NCBI GenBank assembly: GCA_002633005.1
Contig: NMRA01000760.1
Location: 9,432 to 73,431 of the forward strand
Source of the DNA: Phoronis australis
Taxonomy: Eukaryota; Phoronida; Phoronidae
Length of the DNA stretch: 64,000 nt
Direction of reading: 5' to 3'
Under the pieces are notes generated by a model. It was not told the DNA's origin. It did not search any database and was given only the letters and a program-made list of their open reading frames with translations. Below, piece after piece: positions 49,881 to 60,800 of this stretch. The position numbers were made by a program, and so were the translations under genes. Position 1 is the first letter of the stretch. Each line of letters begins with the position of its first letter.

Positions 49881-49965
49881 TCGAGCTCGACCAAATCTGG
49901 ACGCTAGCCCTCAATGCAGCGACCGCAGGTGAGGTTTGGAAAACGCAGTTCGCGAGTAGCGACTG
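49881..49965. promoter_or_regulatory. CpG-dense spot, possible promoter or island core
   Basis: Nine CpG occur in 85 bases, inside a broader CpG-richer zone (about 49500-50110). A plus-strand donor-like GACCGCAG|GTGAGG lies within it. It sits between the tetraspanin and the HSD17B2-like gene. Assignment to any transcript is a guess. Confidence 0.2.
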
Positions 49966-51002
49966 CTGCAATGCAATCTTTCCCGCTACAGATGCCTACT
50001 GTCATCTGGTGGTAAAGTTAGGAACTACTGGACAGCAGTTTGTCGTGTGACTACGCATGTGGGCCAACGGTATTCACCCAAGATTGCGTTATCGCTTCAT
50101 TAAATTTTTAATGAAAACAAAAGTTTTGAATGACCCGTTCCTCTTCTTAGTTATTTTACAGCATTTTGAAGCTACCCTGGGAATCCAGGACAACCTACGA
50201 ATGGCGTTTGATCAGTCATCGGAAACCCGTTGACACGAAATTTCATGCTTTGGTTGTGCCAAAGATTTTATAGTATCTTTGGTTGTGCCATTCCAAAAGA
50301 TAAACACTGAATTTTCCAACTGAATTTTCACACACGACAAAAAATTAAAAACATAAGTTTGGAAGGTGGGTACTATAATATCGCGTGGAGAGAGGAATGA
50401 GGAAGACGTCTTTACTCGCCGGGTTTTAGCAATGTAGGCAATTAAGCCCGGGTAGCCTACGTACCCACAGAACTGGGGACCCAATAATACCATTTCTTGG
50501 TGTATTTCTCAATTCTAACAAAGCCAAATATATATCCATTTGCTTCACTTGTTTTCTTTGTCAATTGCTTGGTAACATGAACAGATATCTCTGCACTGAA
50601 GACCATTTGCCTGTTGGTGACCCGGAGATGACTGTTATGTGGATAACGCCATGGTTTTCCTTTAATTCTCTGAATTCTAGACAAGAAAACTAAGTACCAA
50701 TAACTTCTCCATAATACCATAACGTGCAATATTAGCTTTGATATGCTTAATCACCGTAGAAGACTTCGTGGAAGGTAACGGTCACTACTTCAATGCTGAA
50801 TAATAATCTACCATGAGGTACCGGCAGACGAGTGTCCGTTTCCATATTCAGGCAAACAAATCATATGCAACCGTGCTCCAGGGAACAATAGGTTTCTCAA
50901 ACAGTTTCATTGGCTCTTTTTGCTGAAAGTTTTGATGTTTCAAACATGCAGCACGTGTGCTAATCATATCTTCAATTTGTTTGTTCATAGTAGCGGGCCA
51001 AA

Positions 51003-51184
51003 ATCATGGGCGGCGCACCAGAGGGGGCTGGGGGGGAGGGGCTATAGCCCCACTTTTTTTTCTATGCTGGGCCGCACATGGTGTGTAGGAGGTACACCAC
51101 AGGGGGGCTGAGAGGCCTTTAGCCCCCCCCCCCCCCCCACACACACACACACACACACTTTTTTCAGTGCTGCGCCGCCCATGA
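51003..51184. mobile_element. MITE-F, 180 bp, C/G-rich
   Basis: ATCATGGGCGGCGCA at 51003 pairs with TGCGCCGCCCATGA at 51171-51184. The interior has two diverged half-units, each GGGGGCTG...TAGCCCC...ACTTTTTT...GCCG, so it may be a dimer. It contains a C15 run joined to a CA tract (51122-51159). Confidence 0.75.
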
Positions 51185-51439
51185 AAATATCACATCACGA
51201 GTTCTAGTGTTTATAGTATATCATGTACACAAATTGCTAGAGTATCAACCTTACAAACCAGGCGCTCATCGTCCATGATAGCATAATTGTCACCTCCACT
51301 GTGAGATAATCTATTCAAACAATCAGTTAAACCAATTAATGTATGACCATTTTTGTTTCCAAACTGAATGAGTGTGGTTGAAGTTTCAGCATCATTCTTT
51401 GAATTCTCCAGAGACATATTGGCTTCTTATAGAAACTCT

Positions 51440-52360
51440 ATAAAATCTTATGGTCCGATTCAAGTTGAAACGTGCCGGACTCCAGGCATACCATGAATCA
51501 ACTTGTGAAATCGAATGCACCCAAAACATTCAGCTAACATCTCTTTCTCTATTTGAACCTATCACTGTTCTGTTAATTTTAGCGCCCTACAGGCATAAGC
51601 AACAATTCATATCCTGGATCACTGTTGCACCTAATCCCTTGGTGATAGCGTCAACATGTAATGTAATTAGTTTGTTGACATTTCAGTATTAATACAGGGG
51701 TGTTACACAAATTTGAGTCTGCCTCCAAGCGCCCCACTTCCAAGAGTTTGCGTTTTTCATTTCTCGCAATGGAGCACTTAATTGATTCAAATTTGGGACA
51801 AATTGGGACACATTTGCAATCATTCCCAACGCTGACCGTAGTTCTTGTTCATAGGCTCTGACATATTAACAATAGCCTGAAATTTCTCCGAGGATGGTTT
51901 TACACCATCTGAGCGGTCAAAACATGACCCACGCACTAATTTGGGGTTGACTGATCTTAGTCTTATTTAGATTCAATTTTCATCCTTGTTTTCTGGCTAT
52001 CATGATTATATCTCAAGTACAACTGTGAGCCGTTCATCATACTCTCGAGATGTTTTGCCGTGAATGGCAATATCCTCCATCACAATTTTCACTCCCAAAA
52101 TGTGACCAAATATTTTGCACAGCCCTTTGATGAATTTCTGGGACTGAACTTTTCAAGCCCATTGACAGTCTATGATTGCCTGTATCGCTGAAATGGAGGT
52201 ATTAAATGCAAAATAGGAAGAACTTTGCTCGCTCAGCCATCCTCTGGCACCGACTCCACGCGACATTACCTGTTCATTGGACCACCCACTGAGTACATAG
52301 TGTGTCTTTTCATCCCACCTCATTCGTCTAGGTTTCCAGTGAAAGACAAAATTCATTGAA
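51440..52360 (-). pseudogene. Decayed Ty3/gypsy-type retrotransposon pol fragment
   Basis: Minus-strand frames, shifting between each other, show reverse transcriptase and RNase H remnants in the expected order. Near 52130-52180 is an SMGLKSS segment. Near 52020-52115 is a palm/connection piece with VKIVMEDIAIHGKT, where the usual DD of the catalytic motif reads ED. At about 51750-51850 is LGMIANVSQFVPNLNQLSAP. At 51560-51690 is an RNase H start (LHVDAITKGLGAT), then, after a stop and frameshift, QIEKEMLAECFGCIRFHK. Several stops and frame changes make it dead. No LTRs, integrase or env were recognised. Confidence 0.82.
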
Positions 52361-52673
52361 GTTGTCCAGCAGTGTCAGCGGTAAATCCACGTTGAGCTAC
52401 CCGAATGGCATTCTAGACACACAGGGCATGCTTCTCAGTAGAGTGACTTTTTCTTCACTAGTTTCCCACCAGAGTCTGGGTGCCTTTTCTGACGAAAGGC
52501 CTTGGAAATGTGCGTTTTCAGATTTAACGTCCTTGCATGGCTATAAAAGGATTACTCGCGAGCCCGAAACTCTGCAAATAGTTTCATATTGTCACAATCG
52601 CGCACACAGGTTTTTTCAATTTTATTTGTACTGTACTTCTAAAACTTTTGAGAATCAGATGCAAACCACACAT

Positions 52674-52930
52674 CATGCGCGCACCCAGGGAGTCACGGGG
52701 GGCTCGAATGAGCCCCCCATTAAGCGAGGTGGGCAAAAAGGTCCGCTTGCGAGAAACAAAAGTCCGAGAAAATGAGACAAAAGTCCACTAAACAAGACAA
52801 AACGCACAAATCAAAGAGGTGCGTCCGTTATTCTTTTTTATTTTAGTCCGCCGGCTATTTTGCTACCAAAAAGGTCCACAACGTCAGGAATTCGAGCCCC
52901 CCCCATATTGAAGGCTGGGTGCGCACATGC
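52674..52930. mobile_element. MITE-G, ~255 bp
   Basis: CATGCGCGCACCCAG at 52674-52688 pairs with CTGGGTGCGCACATGC near 52914-52930. Subterminal GGGGGGCTCGAA and TTCGAGCCCCCCCC are also mutually inverted. AAAGGTCC and AAAAGTCC motifs repeat inside. It lies next to the gypsy fragment. A 13-base end plus G run at 54204-54241 is a remnant of the same family. Confidence 0.78.
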
Positions 52931-54203
52931 ACATTAATAATTATTTTCTAAGTTCACTACAGCTTATGGTCTGAGCATTTCTCGCATTGTTGATGAACGA
53001 GCCGGAAAATTTCAAGCCCAGCACGGGCAATGCATGCGAAGATACGCCATCTTCGTATTTGTAATTTAGACTGACTTAATCAACCTCACAGAGTACCGAA
53101 ATGTGACCAAGAGATTTCACGAATCCCTGATAGCTTCCATTTTTTGTTTCCTGACAACTACATACTGACGAAATGTATATTTAAGAGAAATTGCCGAACC
53201 AATGGCAAACAATATAACACGACCTAATTCCCCTAGTGATTAAAATATTCAAACGTGTTACGTAGTTTACGGCGCTGGTCACAGGAAGAATGAACTTTCA
53301 CTGACTAGGACCGACCCAGCTACATGTACGAGGACGGACAAGACATGAGAAGTACTGACCCAACTGAGAGAACGGACAAGACATGGGGAGGACGTAACCC
53401 AAAATGGGAAGTTGTGATAAGAAGGGCGAGCATTTTCTTCATTTGACTAGTGACTATAAAAAGGACGCTCCAATATGATTAACTTCGGTTCCCCGTGACC
53501 ATAATTGCGTTACTAAAACCGCTCAGTCACGGTATTCATTGTGTCCGCGAGTGTCAAACTCTAGGCCTACAAAATTTGTCAATTCAACACTAACTTGAAA
53601 TATCCGCACGAATAACTGAAAAATAAAATTCATATGTACGTCTTAAAAATACAGCGAGTTCATAACTGCATTACGTTAATTTGGCCATAATTTACACAGT
53701 GTTGCTGGGGTTTCACTAACAATGTCCACTTATAGTCATCTCATTCAGTTTTATAAAACTTAAAAAGCGTGCTAATGAATCGAACAAAGGCGTTACTTTG
53801 ACAACATCTTTCATCCATCACAACCCTTACTTCCGATTCTGTGGGTCCGCCTTCCCATTTGAAAGGCGTCCCAACTTTCATTGAAATTCAGTGACATCCT
53901 ATGCCTAACAGAAACTTTTTTCAAAACAATGTCTAACANTGGTCAGGCAAATCAAATCGCAATGTTTGAAAGTATTCGAGTTTTTCATAAAAATTGAATA
54001 AATCCTTCACTGTTTGGCTAATTGTGAAAGGATAAATACTGCGTTTTGTCAAGGACTCGATTGGTAGCCATTGAGATTCTGATCATAAGACAGGTGATTC
54101 TGCCATACACAACCACCTGGAGCATAGAAAGATATCTACTCAGAAACCCCAGGACTTGAAGGTTGAGAGACCCAGAGATCCCACAATCAAATCCCATCAA
54201 GAT

Positions 54204-54241
54204 GCATGCGCGCACCCATCCTAAACTGTAGGGGGGGGGGG
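54204..54241. mobile_element. MITE-G terminal remnant with poly-G
   Basis: ATGCGCGCACCCAT then, about 10 bases later, a run of some 12 G, like the left end and G block of MITE-G at 52676. No right end. Confidence 0.5.
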
Positions 54242-54417
54242 CAGAATTTAAAATTAAAACTTTTATAATCTATCCAAATCACTTAAAATCACAAAGAATT
54301 CCCAGGAGCACACTCTCAACTGGTAGTTTAATTTCTGATCTTATCAAAACATTTGTTTAGTGTTTTATCACCTGGACAGCGGAGAACAATGATATTTTAA
54401 TACACAGTAATATCAAT

Positions 54418-54423
54418 TTTATT
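54418..54423 (-). promoter_or_regulatory. Polyadenylation signal of the HSD17B2-like gene
   Basis: TTTATT on the plus strand is a canonical AATAAA on the gene strand, about 72 bases past the stop codon, giving a short 3' UTR. Confidence 0.6.
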
Positions 54424-54494
54424 GAACAATAAGACAATGTTCGCATACATATCAATGAGTTTTTAATCCTCGTTTTACAGATGAAACACCAATA

Positions 54495-54832
54495 TTATGA
54501 TTGGCTAAGAAGGACAGGTTTTTGTTCCCCGAAGGGGGATATCACTCTTGTTAATTTATCCGATAACCATATTGGCAATATCGGCATCAAAGACAGAAGG
54601 GACTCCGCCCCCGCTCCACATGGATACTTCTCCCTTGGACGCTTGGACAACAGACCGCTTCGCATAGCCCGAACAACGGGACTAATGTCTTTGGCTAGAG
54701 ATCGTTTCATTTTGATGTATGTGTCAAAGATGTACTTGTGATACGATTCACCGTACGCAGTCCTCGTCTGTTCGTTCATCAGTCTCCAAGTTCTGTCTCG
54801 TTCTTGTTCAATTCTTGACTCATCCACAGCTT
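54495..54832 (-). CDS. HSD17B2: HSD17B2-like exon 6: C-terminal substrate/membrane region
   Basis: It begins at E265 after the acceptor TTTTTTTCAG. It contains [10 protein letters not shown] and [13 protein letters not shown], the latter matching the KDFSPVLRDI block of HSD17B2, then a hydrophobic [16 protein letters not shown]. Stop TAA at 54495-54497. Confidence 0.88.
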
Positions 54833-57800
54833 CTGAAAAAAATATACACGGCATTTAATGAAATGACAACACCAACATCAGAAATCCAAAATTCACAATA
54901 GAACAAATTCTTAAAATTATGACAGTCTGTCAAAATAAGTAAAGTGGAATTCAAAGTTAAATTGAAATTTCCTGATTCTGGAACTTGGGAAACGTGATTA
55001 ACTTTTTTCAATACTATGCATTTTGTACAAGAGGGCCTGTAAACAGACTTGCAGTAGGTCTCACAGTTAGGAAGTACACATTACTTTGAACAGTAACAAA
55101 ACCCCTAAGAAAGCATTCTGCTTGAAAAACTAGAAAAACGAGACAGAAATAAAGTGAAGACGATCTTGCTTTCAACCATTTTTGGGTGTGGCTTAGTAAC
55201 TGACATTCTCAGGGAGTTGCACCTGGCTTTGCATATCAGTAATGTTTAAAATATGACAAGTTAAACTGTAAGGCAAACAGCTTCTAGTGTTGGAATATAG
55301 AAAATAAAATGTGACGTGTTTAGGTGGGAATACATTAAATCCTGCATTCTCATGAAGAATGAAGAGAAGAGCCACCAACAAAAGTAATCATGTTTCCGAT
55401 AATGGAGCTATCGCACTTATGCAAGATGGGGTACCTCCACACCAGCCAAAACAAGCCCAACAGTGGTGCTGAGCCAATACCCACAACTGCGATGATTCAG
55501 ATTCACAGCCTTCAAATTTGTCAGAATTGATTCGAATCAAAAATTTCGGGAACATGTGTTCATGAACCAAACATTCCTGATTCACTGAAGGCTGGTATCC
55601 AAGAATCATGGAAAAACATATTGGTTTGTAGTTATTAACCATACCACAGAGACTCACAGAACTAGTGTCAATTGATGGAAACAAATCAAGTATAACTGAA
55701 ACAATTGAAAACGAACCACTTTAGTTTTGAAGAATGCTGTATATTTTTGAAAACTGATTACAGGCTTTTGAGGCACCCAGGTTAATACTAGGATACAAAC
55801 AAGACCTACACCCTGCTCATGAGTTGAGGATACACCAAGCAGAGTTGCATGTTACTTTAAAGTGACATCAGTTAAATTACTACAAAATGTGATAAAAACA
55901 TTCCAACACAATAATGCTGAAGACCTATTTTCAACAAACACAATTTTGTCTGCATGAACTGAAGCAGCAATAACGCTAATATGAAAAGTTATTTTTTTGG
56001 TGTTGTGAAGACCTGCCTGACAGTTCGTTATTGCTCAAAACCACGCTCGGCGAATAAACTGACAAGCTTTGTCTTAAGTAATAACAAACAGACAGTCCTT
56101 TCCAAGTCCATAAATCACATCTATTTTGACCAAGGAACAAATTTGAGAGCAACTTCAGAACGGCAAGTGGTCTAAATCAAAAATTGTTTTTGTGACACAA
56201 ACTAAGATGGCCACTTTAAAAGGATACTAAACCCTGTTTAAATGATTTCGACCAATCCTTGTTGTGTCACGTGCTAATGCATCACTGGCATCAATCTTAA
56301 AAGATTAAGGATAAAGGAAGCAATCAACTAAAAACTCATCCTCCCTTCAGTGTCATGGAATGGACATTAGTTCTTGTTCAGTGGTCTTTCTCCACAGTTG
56401 CTGGATAATTCGCTACAGGCGCCCATTTAGCGACTTTGAAAGGAGTTTGCAAGTTTTCCTATATTTTTTAGGGTTGTCGAGGATCATTTTTGTTTCAGAG
56501 AATTACCGTAAACGTTCGGGTTAACGCCCATGCTCAGTTAACCGCCCATCCCCTACTTTAGGTGGATTTTCGATTTAACCGCCCACTGCTCGGTTAACCG
56601 CCCTCCCCCGATTTTTTGGATTCGCCAATTTAACCGCCCGGGGCGTTAACCCGAACGATTACGGTAGATGGGAAAGTCGCTTTTAATCTGTTAAAAGGCC
56701 AAAACCGGGTTTGGTATCCTTTCATCATAAGCAAATAAAGTCTTATACAATAATTACTCTATAAAACATTCACTTCTCAATGATAATGACATCATTACTT
56801 GCAAACAAATTCTGGCAATTATAAAGGAAAAAAATACCTGCACATTAATAACAATAACAACGCTAGTTTATAACAAACACAACAAATTTGTGAAAATTTG
56901 TCCACCTGTGTACAAGTTCAGCCAGTAAACTAGTAAAAATAGCTAAACATTTTATAAATAAGTTATCTTCAGCACCTAAGGTATGAAAAATATTTTAATT
57001 CTGGACAAACAAACCGGTGAAAACCATCATTTGAACAAAGAGAGCCCCTAGTGACAATAGTCCGACATGTTAGCTGTTGTGGAAATGCAAGTGTTTACTT
57101 TGTCACTTACACTATAGGCCATTTGAACCTTTATGCATTACATTGTAACCAATAAGACTACAGCCATAAAGTAATCTTCATTTTAGGTTTTTAAAAGTGA
57201 ATTAACTATTGTGATGGCTAGAGAGCTATTGAGAAAGGTTTTCAAAGGAAAGCGACAGTATGGTTACATATTAAAGTTAATCATTTTGTACTTCATTTTG
57301 GTAAAAAACACCATTTTTAACGCAAACTAATTTGGTAAATATTCCTGTTAAAAATTAATGATGCTTTTCAACTAATGCACTTAAACGTCAATTTCTTAAT
57401 TTTTCCATTCTGTCCAACAAAATGGCTGCCACAGTCAAACGACATTGAACTTGACTTTTTATGAAAAATGCAAGGCGTTTTTAGGCACATTTGCCTAGTA
57501 TTTGCAAAACAGTTGAGCAACTACCTGAAATACTAGTATGTATGCATGCACTTGGGATATATCTGAGCAAAAAAATCTTGAAACAACGTTATATTTTGGA
57601 TATAGGCAGGTGGGCTTCAATATGCATGTGTACTATACAGGCTTGTGATTTAGGAAATACCTTATCTTAGGTATGTCATTAATGTAACTTATTCTTTGTT
57701 CTAAACATGTGAAAGTAAACTTCAAGTGAAGTCTCTTTAACACACAGTAAATGATGTTTGTTGTCACATGCTGAATTCTTACCTGTCTGGTAGCCCGCAG

Positions 57801-60800
57801 GTTGAATCAGCGACACTTTCACCCCCCACTTAAACATGTCCATGCGGAGAACGTCACTATATCCCTCGATAGCATGCTTAGTCAAGGTGTAGGCACTCAT
57901 CAGATTCATTGGAATTTTACCTGTAAAACAAGGCAGAGTCAGTCAGATTTGGCAGTCTCTAGAATTTGGGACATGGAAACTTTCGCAAAAATAAATTTTT
58001 TTCATTCTGTAATTTGGGACAAAGGCAACTTTGGCATTCACCATATTTCTCAGATTTTGGATAAAGTGTAATTTTGCTACATTTTCTGTGATTCTTGAAT
58101 TTAGGACGGCCAATATTGCTTATTTCTAGAATTTGGGACAAGCTCTGACCTTGAGCAAAACAATTAATTTTTCAATTTCCCTATTTTTTAACATTATAAT
58201 AGTTATAATTGACAGGCAGTCTTACAAAACGTCATTACAGTGAAGATACCTGTTCAGTTCACTGACAGAGATGGCCATAATAGCCGTGTTGCAATGTTTT
58301 TGTATTCTCAAATACAGCATAGAGATCACAATCAAGCACTTACACCAATGTATAAGAATTGAACAGGCATAAAAAAATGAGTCCTAAAATTAAATCATTG
58401 CTTTACAGTAAGTAACAAGGAAGGCATAAGTTTGTGACCACCTAACAGTCGAAACCTAAAATGTTGAACTAAAAAATTCACAATTTATGAATATTAGCAT
58501 ATGTTTGTTTTTTGCTCCACACACATACATAAGATGTAAACTGTATTAATATACCACGCTTTGCTGTGGGATGATCATTAGGAAACATGTAAACTGTATT
58601 AATATACCACGCTTTGCTGTGGGATGATCATTAGGAAACATGGGAGCTGTAAAGACAGGTACTTAGAAAAGATGGACCTACAGTGCTTTTTGGAAAAACC
58701 AGTGAGAGGTTATGCAAAAACTACAATATGCAGTTATAGAGAAGCAACCAACAAAAATTGGAAAAAAAACTTGTTCCAACGAGGAATGAGAATTAAAAGA
58801 GAACCTAAACAGCCCTGGAGCACAAAAAGACTTTTCTCAGCAAATTTCACACGATGTATTGTCCTCAAACACGTACAGAAATGCAACTAAAAGAGATAGA
58901 AAATGCACTAATTGGGAGTCTTGCTTCGAAAAAAAATCAAAATGCACACGTGACAAGCATTATTTCAAAGAATTTTTCCAGGATCAGTCACAGAAAGTCC
59001 AGGTACTGAAACCTACAATGACTGTTACCCATTTAGAATATGCTGCTTAGTTTCTTTTTGCTTTCATAAGCATCTCTGCAAGGGTAAGTCTCATTGAACA
59101 GGACCATGAGGATTTACTTGTATGAGAAGGAAGCAAATTACCATAGTAACAAGACTTAAACAGCAGTCAGCACACGGTGACAATTGAAAACGCCTACCTG
59201 GCGATGATGGAATTAAAACCAAGTGACACAGCAAACATAAGAAGCTTACATAATTATGTTTGCCTAATACAAAGACTACTCTTCATTTAAAGACATTTAC
59301 TAGAGAATGTCAAAAGGAAATACTTAGTGGTAGGTGGAGTGCATTAACAAGATAACAGACACTTCATGCTGAGGCTTGACTCAAAGCAAATGATAATCAG
59401 AAATGTCAAAAATAATCCGCATTTAACAAAGTGATGAGTGTAAAGACATCAGTCCTGGGCCATGCTAATTTTAAGAATTTAAAATAACCACGATGACACA
59501 GATTAAATTCATGTTAAAACATGACATTCTACTTTATCAAGTCCAAAGCATCTTCAGGTGAGTACACGCTAAAAAGTGAGCATTCATTTCAAAGAATAAT
59601 TGACAACAAATTAAAAAGAACATCGGGCTGACTACCGACTGAATGTCAACCTGCAGCTATGATGACCTATTGTTTGTATCTCTTCTCCACTCTAGTTCAA
59701 CTCATCTATTATTTGAACACTCAATATTCAACCTAGGCTCTGTTATGTACAACCTTCACAACCACAAGAAAAGCCAGTGTGACCACGTCCTTCATTTGTA
59801 ATGCATGGTGATACTTCGCATAGACTTGTGCTATTTTGTGTTTCCACGAGTTTTCGAAACAAAGCCCTGTATTCTACTGATGACGACTAAGGGTGAATAA
59901 AGTGAAACGTTATCAAGGTCACTTTTAAATTGTTAATAACATGAGTGTAACCCCTGAGCATAATCAAAGAAATCGCTGTCTGAAACTTCGCACAAAATCC
60001 AGCGGTTGGTGAAATTGGCACCAGACAGTCAAGGCTGCATAAAGTCTCAAAAACCATGCCCTGGAGTCCAAAACAACTCTCTTCACGGGACGTATTTGCC
60101 CTTTGCAAAGTCGCCATGTTCATATTTTTAGTTTCAACTGATCTTGGTTACAATAAATTGCCTGGAAATTCCCCCGACAAACATGCTGGTTCTACAGCTG
60201 AAACTAATGCGCTTTGACATGTAATGGTCTGAAGCAATGACCAACTATCACTCCTCCTCTAGCATGAAAATTGTTCCCAATCTGAATAAGAAAACCAGTG
60301 AGAACGATTTTATGACATAAGACACAGGTTTAAAGGAACGTTTAATTTAACTCACCTACAACACTAGATACGTTAACAATTCTGCCCTGCGATGCCCGTA
60401 AATGTGGCAGAAATGCCTTAGTCACTCTTATCATTCCAAGAACATTGACGTTGAACAGCTCTTCATACGTGCTTACTGCAGTCATCTCAACATCCCCTAT
60501 TGTCCATGTGCCAGCGTTGTTAACCAGACCCCACAGTTCTAGAACAGACAGAAAGCATGGCATAATTTTTAATCAATCTGGTTGCAGCTAAAGTCAGAAC
60601 AAGGACCATAGTCCCAGTTTTTTCATGCAGTGACCACGTCAGGGGGATATTTGTTTTTTCTTGTGTGGCTAAATATAGCTTCAAGCATTTGAAAGAGACT
60701 CTGAAAGTCCCGGCCCACATTTTAAGTTGCACAGTTGTGCACAAAAGCAGATTTTTATGCTCCTACCTTAAATTTGCATTTTTATCTCAAAAATAATAAA

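Larger units (their letters stand above)
24751..54417. other. 30-kb intergenic region without a supportable gene
   Basis: No open frame in either strand carries a recognisable domain with splice sites, apart from the decayed retroelement at 51440-52360. The region should contain the non-coding first exon(s) and promoter of the tetraspanin, since exon 1 has a 3' splice acceptor before its ATG. Contents otherwise: MITE-A, -D, -E, -F and -G copies, a MITE-B remnant, short tandem repeats and two CpG-rich spots. Diverged dispersed repeats also pair 25330-25550 with 37310-37520 and 33330-33550 with 16750-17110. Confidence 0.6.

Noticed and set aside
50457-50729. 90-codon minus-strand frame with polar, protein-like composition
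   Set aside because: No domain or splice partner found; the adjoining frame at 50212-50493 overlaps it in another phase, as expected by chance.
52356-52775. 139-codon plus-strand open frame
   Set aside because: Its 3' third is MITE-G and the remainder lies antisense to retroelement-derived DNA; no domain.
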